A stretch of DNA of 64,000 bases. It comes from Hydractinia symbiolongicarpus (Eukaryota > Cnidaria > Hydrozoa > Anthoathecata > Hydractiniidae). The notes under the pieces were generated by a model. It had not been told where the DNA came from and searched no databases. It worked only from the letters and a program-made list of their open reading frames with translations. Made by a program: the position numbers and the translations under genes. Below, in pieces: positions 1 through 12,449 of the stretch. Where the stretch lies: the NCBI RefSeq assembly GCF_029227915.1, contig NC_079876.1:2296001-2360000 (forward strand), in the 5' to 3' direction. Each line of letters starts with the position of its first letter. The first letter of the stretch is position 1.

Positions 1-149
1 ACTATAGACCTGTTAGCTTGCTTCCCTGTTTATCAAAGGTTTTTGAAAGAATTATTCTTAATCAAATGCAAACTTTTATGCATGACAAACTCAGCCCTCA
101 TCTATCAGGCTTCAGAAAGGGTTATAATACACAATATGCTCTCATTTGA

Positions 150-1310
150 ATGATTGAACAATGGAAAAGCACACTTGATAATAAGGGTGTAGTTGGAGCA
201 GTGCTAATGGACCTTTCAAAAGCTTTTTATACTATCAACCATGATTTGCTTATTACAAAGCTGCATGCCTATGGTTTTTCTGAATCTTCTTTATTATTTA
301 TTCACTCATACTTGAAAAATCGTTTTCAGAGAACCAGAATAAATTCTTCTTTTAGCGAATGGCTTCCTCTTCAAGTTGGAGTTCCACAAGGATCAATCTT
401 AGGACCTCCTTTCTTCAATTATTCTATAAACGATTTATTCTGGTTCATTATTCAATCATCCCTTTGTAACTTTGCAGATGATAACACCTTATATGCTTGT
501 GAAAATTCATTAGAAGATGTAAAACAAACACTGCTTACTAATTTGGTCATAGTTAATAATTGGTTTTATGAAAATTACTTAGCAATAAATTTGAAAAAGT
601 ATCAATATATTGTATTAGGTCATCACGATGAAAGTTTGATATTTAACCATTTGAAAATTGCGTGTAAATCGTCTGTAGTGCTTCTTGGTGTTACGATTGA
701 CTCGAGACTAAACTTTCATTCGCATGTCAAAAACATCTGTAATAAGGCTAGTAGGAAACTCAACGTGCTTCAAAGGATATCTTCCTTTTTGACACCCAAG
801 ATGAAGCGTTTTCTCTTCAATTCATTTATTTTGTCTCAGTTTTCTTACTGTCCCTTAGTATGGATGTTTTGTGGAAAAGTTGCGAATAATCGAATCAATC
901 GTATTCATGAACGTTGTCTAAGAATCATACAGGACGATATAAATGGCAGTTACGATGAACTTTTATCTTTATGTAATGTTAAAAATATTCACATCATCAA
1001 TTTACAGAATTTAATGAAAGAGGTTTACAAATCTTTAAATGGATTGTCACCTCTATATATGAACGAGATATTTTCTGTTAGGGAAAACAAGTACAACCTT
1101 CGTTGCTTTAATTTGATCAGGCGACCAACTTGTCGGACAACGTACTATGGCTTAAATACTTTATCAAATATTGCAGGGAAGCTATGGATATCTGTGCCTG
1201 ACGCTACAAAGAATGCTCCTTCTCTCGAAGCCTTCCGTAGCTCAATAAAATTTTGGGAAGGTGATGTTTGCACCTGTAAAATATGCATGGATATACCATA
1301 CATATTTTAA
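150..1310 (+). CDS. LINE ORF2, C-terminal part: reverse transcriptase catalytic core
   Basis: This 386-codon open stretch carries the RT palm. Motif A (DLSKAF) is at residues 21-26, motif B (GVPQGSILGP) at 77-86 and the catalytic FADD at 108-111. A thumb and C-terminal region follows, ending in a CTCKIC cysteine pair near residue 375. It is not an independent gene. The same frame is open upstream to the window edge, with NYRPVSLLP-type RT residues, and is broken only by TGA at 147-149, directly before this ATG. It is identical in protein to 15324-16484. The position after DLSKAF is Y where LINE RTs usually have D; the catalytic first D is intact. Function is RNA-templated DNA synthesis at the target site if the protein is made; the upstream stop makes that doubtful. 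Confidence 0.85.
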   Translation: MIEQWKSTLDNKGVVGAVLMDLSKAFYTINHDLLITKLHAYGFSESSLLFIHSYLKNRFQRTRINSSFSEWLPLQVGVPQGSILGPPFFNYSINDLFWFIIQSSLCNFADDNTLYACENSLEDVKQTLLTNLVIVNNWFYENYLAINLKKYQYIVLGHHDESLIFNHLKIACKSSVVLLGVTIDSRLNFHSHVKNICNKASRKLNVLQRISSFLTPKMKRFLFNSFILSQFSYCPLVWMFCGKVANNRINRIHERCLRIIQDDINGSYDELLSLCNVKNIHIINLQNLMKEVYKSLNGLSPLYMNEIFSVRENKYNLRCFNLIRRPTCRTTYYGLNTLSNIAGKLWISVPDATKNAPSLEAFRSSIKFWEGDVCTCKICMDIPYIF

Positions 1311-1424
1311 CTTTACTTATTTATTTATTTATTTTTCTTATTTTTTTATCGCTGTTTGCCTTGTTTTACGTTTTGTTGTCGATTTAAATTAGTTATTTAA
1401 ATACTATTGTATCTATCGACGTTA

Positions 1425-1430
1425 AATAAA
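1425..1430 (+). promoter_or_regulatory. LINE copy 1 polyadenylation-type hexamer AATAAA
   Basis: AATAAA lies 115 bp after the ORF2 stop and just before the ATC/A-rich tail. The equivalent hexamers are at 16599-16604 in copy 2 and 49682-49687 in copy 3. Confidence 0.55.
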
Positions 1431-1463
1431 GAAAAAATCAAAATCAAAAATCAAAAAAAAATC
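1431..1463 (+). repeat. LINE copy 1 3' tail, (ATCAAAA)-like
   Basis: The element ends in short ATC units separated by A runs of differing length, not in a plain poly(A). Copy 2 has the same tail at 16605-16637 and copy 3 a variant at 49688-49713. Simple-repeat 3' ends are known for CR1-clade LINEs. Confidence 0.7.
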
Positions 1464-2880
1464 AGTAAACTCATTCCCCGAACGATTTTTTAAATTATTT
1501 TTTCACCACTAAAACGCATGAGACTTGTAGTTTTCAAAAATGTTTTCATTTTTGATGAGCCGTTTAATAAAAGCAGTTTAATCGCCGGCAAACGAAAACC
1601 TGCGATTTCCCTAAATTCCGGAGTCGGCCCGTATAGTCAAAAGTATACATAGAAAGTACCCAGGGAGTAAACTCATTTCCAGAACGATTTTTTAAATTAT
1701 TTTTTCACCACAAAAACGCATGAGACTTGTAGTTTTTAAAAATGTTTTCATTTTTGATGAGACGCTGAATAAAAGAAGTTTAATCGCGGGCAAACGCAAA
1801 CCCGCGATTTCCCGTAAATCCCGGGCTTGGCCCGTATAGACAAAAGTATACAAAGAAAGTACCCAGGGAGTAAACTCATTTCCCGAACGATTTTTTAAAT
1901 TATTTTTTCACCACTAAAACGCATGAAACTTGTAGTTTTCAAAAATGTTTTCATTTTTGATGAGACGCTTAATGAAAGAGGTTTAATCGCCGGCAAACGA
2001 AAACCTGCGACTTCCCTAAATCCCGGACTCGGCACGTATAGTCAAAAGTATACAAAGAAAGTACCCTGTGAGTAAACTCATTTCCAGAACGATTTTTTAA
2101 ATTATTTTTTCACCACTAAAACGCATAAGACTTGTAGTTTTTAAAAATGTTTTCATTTTTGATGAGACGCTGAATAAAAGAAGTTTAATCGCCGGCAAAC
2201 GAAAACCCGCGATTTCCCGTAAATCCCAGCTTGGCCCGTATAGTCAAAAGTATACAAAGAAAGTACCCAGGGAGTAAACTCATTTCCCGAACGATTTTTT
2301 AAATTACTTTTTCACCACTAATACGCATGAGACTTGTAGTTTTCAAAAATGTTTTTATTTTTGATGAGACGCTTAATGAAAGAGGTTTAATCGCCGGAAA
2401 ACGAAAACCCGCGATTTCCCGTAAATCCCGGGCTTGGCCCGTATAGTCGAATGTATACAAAGAAAGTACCCTGTGAGTAAACTCATTTCCAGAACGATTT
2501 TTCAAATTATTTTTTCACCACTAAAACGCATAAGACTTGTAGTTTTTAAAAATATTTTCATTTTTGATGAGACGCTGAATAAAAGAAGTTTAATCGCCGG
2601 CAAACGAAAACCCGCGATTTCCCGTAAATCCCGGCTTGGCCCGTATAGTCAAAAGTATACAAGGAAAGTACCCAGGGAGTAAACTCATTTCCCGAACGAT
2701 TTTTTAAATTATTTTTTCACCACTAAAACGCATGAGACTTGTAGTTTTCAAAAATGTTTTCATTTTTGATGAGACGCTGAATAAAAGAAGTTTAATCGCC
2801 GGCAAACGAAAACCCGCGATTTCCCGTAAATCCCGGGCGTGGCACGTATAGTCGAATGTATACAAAGAAAGTACCCAGGG

Positions 2881-4094
2881 AGTAAACTCATTTCCCGAAC
2901 GATTTTTTAAATTATTTTTTCACCACTAAAACGCATGAGACTTGTAGTTTTCAAAAATGTTTTCATTTTTGATGAGACGCTGAATAAAAGCAGTTTAATC
3001 GCCGGCAAACGAAAACCTGCGATTTCCCTAAATCCCGGACTCGGCACGTATAGTCAAAAGTACACAAAGAAAGTACCCAGGGAGTAAACTCATTTCCAGA
3101 ACGATTTTTTAAATTATTTTTTCACCACTAAAACGCATAAGACTTGTAGTTTTTAAAAATGTTTTCATTTTTGATGAGACGCTGAATAAAAGAAGTTTAA
3201 TCGCCGGCAAACGAAAACCCGCGATTTCCCGTAAATCCCGACTTGGCCCGTATAGTCAAAAGTATACAAAGAAAGTACCCAGGGAGTAAACTCAATTCCC
3301 GCACGATTTTTTAAATTATTTTTTCACTACTAAAACGCATGAGACTTGTAGTTTTCAAAAATGTTTTCATTTTTGATGAGACGCTGAATAAAAGAAGTTT
3401 AATCGCCGGCAAACGAAAACCCGCGATTTCCCGTAAATCCGGGGCTTGGCCCGTATAGTCGAATGTATACAAAGAAAGTACCCAGGGAGTAAACTCATTT
3501 CCCGAACGATTTTTTAAATTATTTTTTCACCACTAAAACGCATGAGACTTGTAGTTTTCAAAAATGTTTTCATTTTTGATGAGACGCTGAATAAAAGCAG
3601 TTTAATCGCCGGCAAACGAAAACCTGCGATTTCCCTAAATCCCGGACTCGGCACGTATAGTCAAAAGTACACAAAGAAAGTACCCAGGGAGTAAACTCAT
3701 TTCCAGAACGATTTTTTAAATTATTTTTTCACCACTAAAACGCATAAGACTTGTAGTTTTTAAAAATGTTTTCATTTTTGATGAGACGCTGAATAAAAGA
3801 AGTTTAATCGCCGGCAAACGAAAACCCGCGATTTCCCGTAAATCCCGACTTGGCCCGTATAGTCAAAAGTATACAAAGAAAGTACCCAGGGAGTAAACTC
3901 AATTCCCGCACGATTTTTTAAATTATTTTTTCACTACTAAAACGCATGAGACTTGTAGTTTTCAAAAATGTTTTCATTTTTGATGAGACGCTGAATAAAA
4001 GAAGTTTAATCGCCGGCAAACGAAAACCCGCGATTTCCCGTAAATCCGGGGCTTGGCCCGTATAGTCGAATGTATACAAAGAAAGTACCCAGGG
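2881..4094 (+). repeat. Higher-order repeat: two tandem 607-bp trimers
   Basis: 2881-3487 repeats at 3488-4094, apparently without difference by eye. Both share the rare markers GTACACAAAG, CTCAATTCCCGCACG, TTCACTACTAAAACG and AATCCGGGGCTTGG. A more diverged relative of the same trimer lies at about 5110-5715. Confidence 0.85.
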
Positions 4095-4459
4095 AGTAAA
4101 CTCATTTCCCGAACGATTTTTTAAATTTTTTTTTTCACCACTAATACGCATGAGACTTGTAGTTTTCAAAAATGTCTTCATTTTTGATGAGACGCTTAAT
4201 GAAAGAGGTTTAATCGCCGGAAAATGAAAACCCGCGATTTCCCGTAAATCCCGGGCTTGGCCCGTATAGTCGAATGTATACAAAGAAAGTACCCTGTGAG
4301 TAAACTCATTTCCAGAACGATTTTTTAAATTATTTTTTCACCACTAAAACGCATAAGACTTGTAGTTTTTAAAAATGTTTTCATTTTTGATGAGACGCAG
4401 AATAAAAGAAGTTTAATCGCCGGCAAACGAAAACCCGCGATTTCCCGTAAATCCCGGCT

Positions 4460-7315
4460 TGGCCCGTATAGTCAAAAGTATACAAAGAAAGTACCCAGGG
4501 AGTAAACTCATTTCCAGAACGATTTTTTAAATTATTTTTTCACCACTAAAACGCATAAGACTTGTAGTTTTTAAAAATGTTTTCATTTTTGATGAGACGC
4601 TGAATAAAAGAAGTTTAATCGCCGGCAAACGAAAACCCGCGATTTCCCGTAAATCCCGGGCTTGGCCCGCATAGTCAAAAGTATACAAAGAAAGTACCCA
4701 GGGAGTAAACTCATTTCCCGAACGATTTTATAAATTATTTTTTCACCACTAAAACGCATGAGACTTGGAGTTTTCAAAAATGTTTTCATTTTTGATGAGA
4801 CGCTGGATAAAAGAAGTTTAATCGCCGGCAAACGAAAACCCGCGATTTCCCGTAAATCCCGGGCTTGGCCCGTATAGTTAAAAGTATACAAAGAAAGTAC
4901 CCAGGGAGTAAACTCATTTCCCGAACGATTTTTTAAATTATTTTTTCACCACTAAAACGCATGAGACTTGTAGTTTTCAAAAATGTTTTCATTTTTGATG
5001 AGACGCTGAATAAAAGAAGTTTAATCGCCGGCAAACGAAAACCCGCGATTTCCCGTAAATCCCGGGCGTGGCACGTATAGTCGAATGTATACAAAGAAAG
5101 TACCCAGGGAGTAAACTCATTTCCCGAACGATTTTTTAAATTATTTTTTCACCACTAAAACGCATGAGACTTGTAGTTTTCAAAAATATTTTCATTTTTG
5201 ATGAGACGCTGAATAAAAGCAGTTTAATCGCCGGCAAACGAAAACCTGCGATTTCCCTAAATCCCGGACTCGGCACGTATAGTCAAAAGTACACAAAGAA
5301 AGTACCCAGGGAGTAAACTCACTTCCAGAACGATTTTTTAAATTATTTTTTCACCACTAAAACGCATAAGATTTGTAGTTTTTAAAAGTGTTTTCATTTT
5401 TGATGAGACGCTGAATAAAAGAAGTTTAATCGCCGGCAAACGAAAACCCGCAATTTCCCGTAAATCCCGACTTGGCCCGTATAGTCAAAAGTATACAAAG
5501 AAAGTACCCAGGGAGTAAACTCAATTCCCGCACGATTTTTTAAATTATTTTTTCACTACTAAAACGCATGAGACTTGTAGTTTTCAAAAATGTTTTCATT
5601 TTTGATGAGACGCTGAATAAAAGAAGTTTAATCGCCGGCAAACGAAAACCCGCGATTTCCCGTAAATCCGGGGCTTGGCTCGTATAGTCGAATGTATACA
5701 AAGAAAGTACCCAGGGAGTAAACTCATTTCCCGAACGATTTTTTAAATTTTTTTTTCACCACTAATACGCATGAGACTTGTAGTTTTCAAAAATGTCTTC
5801 ATTTTTGATGAGACGCTTAATGAAAGAGGTTTAATCGCCGGAAAACGAAAACCCGCGATTTCCCGTAAATCCCGGGCTTGGCCCGTATAGTCGAATGTAT
5901 ACAAAGAAAGTACCCTGTGAGTAAACTCATTTCCAGAACGATTTTTTAAATTATTTTTTCACCACTAAAACGCATAAGACTTGTAGTTTTTAAAAATGTT
6001 TTCATTTTTGATGAGACGCAGAATAAAAGCAGTTTAATCGCCGGCAAACGAAAACCTGCGATTTCCCTAAATCCCGGCTTGGCCCGTATAGTCAAAAGTA
6101 CACAAAGAAAGTACCCAGGGAGTAAACTCATTTCCAGAACGATTTTTTAAATTATTTTTTCACCACTAAAACGCATAAGATTTGTAGTTTTTAAAAATGT
6201 TTTCATTTTTGATGAGACGCTGAATAAAAGAAGTTTAATCGCCGGCAAACGAAAACCCGCAATTTCCCGTAAATCCCGACTTGGCCCGTATAGTCAAAAG
6301 TATACAAAGAAAGTACCCAGGGAGTAAACTCAATTCCCGCACGATTTTTTAAATTATTTTTTCACTACTAAAACGCATGAGACTTGTAGTTTTCAAAAAT
6401 GTTTTCATTTTTGATGAGACGCTGAATAAAAGAAGTTTAATCGCCGGCAAACGAAAACCCGCGATTTCCCGTAAATCCGGGGCTTGGCCCGTATAGTCAA
6501 AAGTATACAAAGAAAGTACCCAGGGAGTAAACTCATTTCCAGAACGATTTTTTAAATTATTTTTTCACCACTAAAACGCATAAGACTTGTAGTTTTTAAA
6601 AATGTTTTCATTTTTGATGAGACGCTGAATAAAAGAAGTTTAATCGCCGGCAAACGAAAACCCGCGATTTCCCGTAAATCCCGGGCTTGGCCCGCATAGT
6701 CAAAAGTATACAAAGAAAGTACCCAGGGAGTAAACTCATTTCCCGAACGATTTTATAAATTATTTTTTCACCACTAAAACGCATGAGACTTGGAGTTTTC
6801 AAAAATGTTTTCATTTTTGATGAGACGCTGGATAAAAGAAGTTTAATCGCCGGCAAACGAAAACCCGCGATTTCCCGTAAATCCCGGGCTTGGCCCGTAT
6901 AGTTAAAAGTATACAAAGAAAGTACCCAGGGAGTAAACTCATTTCCCGAACGATTTTTTAAATTATTTTTTCACCACTAAAACGCATGAGACTTGTAGTT
7001 TTCAAAAATGTTTTCATTTTTGATGAGACGCTGAATAAAAGAAGTTTAATCGCCGGCAAACGAAAACCCGCGATTTCCCGTAAATCCCGGGCGTGGCACG
7101 TATAGTCGAATGTATACAAAGAAAGTACCCAGGGAGTAAACTCATTTCCCGAACGATTTTTTAAATTATTTTTTCACCACTAAAACGCATGAGACTTGTA
7201 GTTTTCAAAAATATTTTCATTTTTGATGAGACGCTGAATAAAAGCAGTTTAATCGCCGGCAAACGAAAACCTGCGATTTCCCTAAATCCCGGACTCGGCA
7301 CGTATAGTCAAAAGT
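4460..7315 (+). repeat. Dispersed duplication, about 830-bp block repeated at 2025-bp offset
   Basis: About 4460-5290 matches about 6485-7315 (ten monomer lengths apart). Shared rare markers are GATTTTATAAATTATT, GACTTGGAG, GCTGGATAAAAG, a GCCCGCATAGTC variant and TAGTTAAAAG. The match ends near GTACACAAAG (5290) against GTATACAAAG (7315). Confidence 0.8.
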
Positions 7316-8364
7316 ATACAAAGAAAGTACCCAGGGAGTAAACTCATTTCCAGAACGATTTTTTAAATTATTTTTTCACTACTAAAACGCATGAGACTTG
7401 TAGTTTTCAAAAATGTTTTCATTTTTGATGAGACGCTGAATAAAAGAAGTTTAATCGCCGGCAAACGAAAACCCGCGATTTCCCGTAAATCCGGGGCTTG
7501 GCTCGTATAGTCGAATGTATACAAAGAAAGTACCCAGGGAGTAAACTCATTTCCCGAACGATTTTTTAAATTTTTTTTTCACCACTAATACGCATGAGAC
7601 TTGTAGTTTTCAAAAATGTCTTCATTTTTGATGAGACGCTTAATGAAAGAGGTTTAATCGCCGGAAAACGAAAACCCGCGATTTCCCGTAAATCCCGGGC
7701 TTGGCCCGTATAGTCGAATGTATACAAAGAAAGTACCCTGTGAGTAAACTCATTTCCAGAACGATTTTTTAAATTATTTTTTCACCACTAAAACGCATAA
7801 GACTTGTAGTTTTTAAAAATGTTTTCATTTTTGATGAGACGCAGAATAAAAGCAGTTTAATCGCCGGCAAACGAAAACCCGCGATTTCCCGTAAATCCCG
7901 GCTTGGCCCGTATAGTCAAAAGTATACAAAGAAAGTACCCAGGGAGTAAACTCATTTCCCGAACGATTTTTTAAATTATTTTTTCACCACTAAAACGCAT
8001 GAGACTTGTAGTTTTTAAAAATGTTTTCATTTTTGATGAGACGCTGAATAAAAGCAGTTTAATCGCCGGCAAACGAAAACCTGCGATTTCCCTAAATCCC
8101 GGACTCGGCACGTATAGTCAAAAGTATACAAAGAAAGTACCCAGGGAGTAAACTCATTTCCAGAACGATTTTTTAAATTATTTTTTCACCACTAAAACGC
8201 ATAAGACTTGTAGTTTTTAAAAATGTTTTCATTTTTGATGAGACGCTGAATAAAAGAAGTTTAATCGCCGGCAAACGAAAACCCGCGATTTCCCGTAAAT
8301 CCCGGGCTTGGCCCGTATAGTCAAAAGTATACAAAGAAAGTACCCAGGGAGTAAACTCATTTCC

Positions 8365-10790
8365 CGAACGATTTTTTAAATTATTTTTTCACCACTAAAA
8401 CGCATGAGACTTGGAGTTTTCAAAAATGTTTTCATTTTTGATGAGACGCTGAATAAAAGAAGTTTTATCGCCGGCAAACGAAAACCCGCGATTTCCCGTA
8501 AATCCCGGGCTTGGCCCGTATAGTTAAAAGTATACAAAGAAAGTACCCAGGGAGTAAACTCATTTCCCGAACGATTTTTTAAATTACTTTTTCACCACTA
8601 ATACGCATGAGACTTGTAGTTTTCAAAAATGTTTTTATTTTTGATGAGACGCTTAATGAAAGAGGTTTAATCGCCGGAAAACGAAAACCCGCGATTTCCC
8701 GTAAATCCCGGGCTTGGCCCGTATAGTCGAATGTATACAAAGAAAGTACCCTATGAGTAAACTCATTTCCAGAACGATTTTTTAAATTATTTTTTCACCA
8801 CTAAAACGCATAAGACTTGTAGTTTTTAAAAATGTTTTCATTTCATGAGACGCTGAATAAAAGAAGTTTAATCGCCGGCAAACGAAAACCCGCGATTTCC
8901 CGTAAATCCCGGCTTGGCCCGTATAGTCAAAAGTATACAAAGAAAGTACCCAGGGAGTAAACTCATTTCCCGAACGATTTTTTAAATTATTTTTTCACCA
9001 CTAAAACGCATGAGACTTGTAGTTTTCAAAAATGTTTTCATTTTTGATGAGACGCTGAATAAAAGAAGTTTAATCGCCGGCAAACAAAAACCCGAGTTTT
9101 CCCGTAAATCCCGGGCGTGGCACGTATAGTCGAATGTATACAAAGAAAGTACCCAGGGAGTAAACTCATTTCCCGAACGATTTTTTAAATTATTTTTTCA
9201 CCACTAAAACGCATGAGACTTGTAGTTTTCAAAAATATTTTCATTTTTGATGAGACGCTGAATAAAAGCAGTTTAATCGCCGGCAAACGAAAACCTGCGA
9301 TTTCCCTAAATCCCGGACTCGGCACGTATAGTCAAAAGTATACAAAGAAAGTACCCAGGGAGTAAACTCATTTCCCGAACGATTTTTTAAATTACTTTTT
9401 CACCACTAATACGCATGAGACTTGTAGTTTTCAAAAATGTTTTTATTTTTGATGAGACGCTTAATGAAAGAGGTTTAATCGCCGGCAAACGAAAACCTGC
9501 GACTTCCCTAAATCCCGGACTCGGCACGTATAGTCAAAAGTATACAAAGAAAGTACCCTGTGAGTAAACTCATTTCCAGAACGATTTTTTAAATTATTTT
9601 TTCACCACTAAAACGCATGAGACTTGGAGTTTTCAAAAATGTTTTCATTTTTGATGAGACGCTGAATAAAAGAAGTTTTATCGCCGGCAAACGAAAACCC
9701 GCGATTTCCCGTAAATCCCGGGCTTGGCCCGTATAGTTAAAAGTATACAAAGAAAGTACCCAGGGAGTAAACTCATTTCCCGAACGATTTTTTAAATTAC
9801 TTTTTCACCACTAATACGCATGAGACTTGTAGTTTTCAAAAATGTTTTTATTTTTGATGAGACGCTTAATGAAAGAGGTTTAATCGCCGGAAAACGAAAA
9901 CCCGCGATTTCCCGTAAATCCCGGGCTTGGCCCGTATAGTCGAATGTATACAAAGAAAGTACCCTATGAGTAAACTCATTTCCAGAACGATTTTTTAAAT
10001 TATTTTTTCACCACTAAAACGCATAAGACTTGTAGTTTTTAAAAATGTTTTCATTTTTGATGAGACGCTGAATAAAAGAAGTTTAATCGCCGGCAAACGA
10101 AAACCCGCGATTTCCCGTAAATCCCGGCTTGGCCCGTATAGTCAAAAGTATACAAAGAAAGTACCCAGGGAGTAAACTCATTTCCCGAACGATTTTTTAA
10201 ATTATTTTTTCACCACTAAAACGCATGAGACTTGTAGTTTTCAAAAATGTTTTCATTTTTGATGAGACGCTGAATAAAAGAAGTTTAATCGCCGGCAAAC
10301 AAAAACCCGCGATTTCCCGTAAATCCCGGGCGTGGCACGTATAGTCGAATGTATACAAAGAAAGTACCCAGGGAGTAAACTCATTTCCCGAACGATTTTT
10401 TAAATTATTTTTTCACCACTAAAACGCATGAGACTTGTAGTTTTCAAAAATATTTTCATTTTTGATGAGACGCTGAATAAAAGCAGTTTAATCGCCGGCA
10501 AACGAAAACCTGCGATTTCCCTAAATCCCGGACTCGGCACGTATAGTCAAAAGTATACAAAGAAAGTACCCAGGGAGTAAACTCATTTCCCGAACGATTT
10601 TTTAAAATACTTTTTCACCACTAATACGCATGAGACTTGTAGTTTTCAAAAATGTTTTTATTTTTGATGAGACGCTTAATGAAAGAGGTTTAATCGCCGG
10701 CAAACGAAAACCTGCGACTTCCCTAAATCCCGGACTCGGCACGTATAGTCAAAAGTATACAAAGAAAGTACCCTGTGAGTAAACTCATTT
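8365..10790 (+). repeat. Higher-order repeat: tandem hexamers, period about 1213 bp
   Basis: About 8365-9577 repeats at about 9578-10790. Shared markers are GACTTGGAG, AAGTTTTATCGCC, ACCCTATGAGTAAAC, GCAAACAAAAACCCG and CTGCGACTTCCC. The first copy has a 5-bp deletion in the hairpin loop region near 8843 (CATTTCATGAGACG), which changes the local offset from 1213 to 1218. Confidence 0.8.
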
Positions 10791-11800
10791 CCAGAACGAT
10801 TTTTTAAATTATTTTTTCACCACTAAAACGCATAAGACTTGTAGTTTTTTAATATGTTTTCATTTTTGATGAGACGATGAATAAAAGAAGTTTAATCGCC
10901 GGCAAACGAAAACCCGCGATTTCCCGTAAATCCTGGCTTGGCCCGTATAGTCAAAAGTATACAAAGAAAGTACCCAGGGAGTAAACTCATTTCCCGAACG
11001 ATTTTTTAAATTATATTTTCACCACTAAAACGCATGAGACTTGTAGTTTTCAAAAACATTTTCATTTTTGATGAGACGCTGAATAAAAGCAGTTTAATCG
11101 CCGGCAAACGAAAACCTGCGATTTCCCTAAATCCCGGACTCGGCACGTATAGTCAAAAGTATACAAAGAAAGTACCCAGGGAGTAAACTCATTTCCCGAA
11201 CGATTTTTTAAATTACTTTTTCACCACTAATACGCATGAGACTTGTAGTTTTCAAAAATGTTTTTATTTTTGATGAGACGCTCAATGAAAGAGGTTTAAT
11301 CGCCGGCAAACGAAAACCTGCGATTTCCCTAAATCCCGGACTCGGCACGTATAGTCAAAAGTATACAAAGAAAGTACCCTGTGAGTAAACTCATTTCCAG
11401 AACGATTTTTTAAATTATTTTTTCACCACTAAAACGCATAAGACTTGTAGTTTTTTAATATGTTTTCATTTTTGATGAGACGATGAATAAAAGAAGTTTA
11501 ATCGCCGGCAAACGAAAACCCGCGATTTCCCGTAAATCCTGGCTTGGCCCGTATAGTCAAAAGTATACAAAGAAAGTACCCAGGGAGTAAACTCATTTCC
11601 CGAACGATTTTTTAAATTATTTTTTCACCACTAAAACGCATGAGACTTGTAGTTTTCAAAAATGTTTTCATTTTTGATGAGACGCTGAATAAAAGAAGTT
11701 TAATCGCCGGCAAACGAAAACTCGCGATTTCCCGTAAATCCCGGGCGTGGCACGTATAGTCGAATGTATACAAAGAAAGTACCCAGGGAGTAAACTCATT
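10575..11800 (+). repeat. Higher-order repeat: tandem trimers, period 606 bp
   Basis: The marker GTAGTTTTTTAATATG with GACGATGAATAAAAG occurs at 10841 and 11447. It is preceded in both by a CTAATACG monomer with GTTTTTATTTTTG and followed by AATCCTGGCTTGGCCCG. Confidence 0.75.
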
Positions 11801-12396
11801 TCCCGAACGATTTTTTAAATTATTTTTTCACCACTAAAACGCATGAGACTTGTAGTTTTCAAAAATGTTTTCATTTTTGATGAGACGCTGAATAAAAGCA
11901 GTTTAATCGCCGGCAAACGAAAACCTGCGATTTCCCTAAATTCCGGACTCGGCACGTATAGTCAAAAGTACACAAAGAAAGTACCCAGGGAGTAAACTCA
12001 TTTCCAGAACGATTTTTAAAATTATTTTTTCACCACTAAAACGCATAAGACTTGTAGTTTTTAAAAAGGTTTTCATTTTTGATGAGACGCTCAATAAAAG
12101 AAGTTTAATCGCCGACAAACGAAAACCCGCGATTTCCCGTAAATCCCGGGCTTGGCCCGTATAGTCAAAAGTATACAAAGAAAGTACCCAGGGAGTAAAC
12201 TCATTTCCCGAACGATTTTTATATTATTTTTTTAGCACTAAACGCATGAGACTTGTAGTTTTCAAAAATATTTTCATATTTGATGGGACGCTGAATAAAA
12301 GAAGTTTAATCGCCGGCAAACGAAAACCCGCGATTTCCCGTAAATCCCGGCTTGGCCTGTATAGTCAAAAGTATACAAAGAAAGTACCCAGGGAGT

Positions 12397-12449
12397 CTAC
12401 GGGTTATCACGTGCATCATCGAAGTATCAGAGTCACGTACATTAGCAGC
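12397..12449 (+). promoter_or_regulatory. LINE copy 2 leader / putative internal promoter region
   Basis: These are the 53 bp between the satellite junction (after GGGAGT at 12396) and the ATG chosen for ORF1. They hold two CACGT-containing stretches (TCACGTGCATC and GTCACGTAC). Many LINEs carry internal Pol II promoters near the 5' end; no defined promoter element is recognised here, so the role is inferred from position only. Confidence 0.35.

Larger units (their letters stand above)
1..1463 (+). mobile_element. LINE copy 1, 3' part (cut by window start)
   Basis: This is the 3' third of a CR1/jockey-like non-LTR retrotransposon: the end of ORF2, the 3' UTR, an AATAAA signal and an ATCAAAA-type tail. 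It matches copy 2 with a constant offset of 15174 bp. The encoded protein is identical, the in-frame TGA is shared (147-149 here), and the match runs on into the satellite flank to about position 1998. The element therefore continues upstream of the window, and this copy arose by segmental duplication rather than a separate insertion. Satellite resumes at 1464 with AGTAAACTC. Confidence 0.93.
1464..12396 (+). repeat. Satellite block A, about 54 tandem 203-bp monomers
   Basis: These are head-to-tail monomers, each recognisable by GAGTAAACTCATTT, then a T/A tract, CACCACTAAAACGCAT, GACTTGTAGTTTT, a CAAAAATG/CATTTTTG hairpin, GATGAGACGCTGAATAAAAG, TAATCGCCGGCAAACG, CCCGCGATTTCCC and GTATACAAAGAAAGTACC. 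Variants mixed here are: (i) CCCGAACG with GCATGAGACTTG; (ii) CCAGAACG with GCATAAGACTTG and GTTTTTAAAAATG; (iii) CTAATACGCATGAG with GCTTAATGAAAGAGG; (iv) CTGCGATTTCCCTAAATCCC with CGGACTCGGCACG. Only the last monomer, next to the LINE (about 12195-12396), is the TTTAGCACTAAACG/ATATTTGATGGGACG type that abounds after 18.2 kb. There is no gene. Open frames of 60-121 codons are monomer read-through on both strands. Confidence 0.97.

Noticed and set aside
2299-12178. Open frames of 60-121 codons in block A on both strands
   Set aside because: They are translations of the satellite monomer (recurring MYTFDYTGQARDL and MARIVEC strings). They occur in step with the repeat on both strands, shift frame because the monomer is not a multiple of three, and show single-base indels between monomers. 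No coding constraint is visible.
1464-12396. CRISPR array
   Set aside because: Units are about 203 bp and wholly repetitive, without unique spacers, and the associated element is a eukaryotic LINE.
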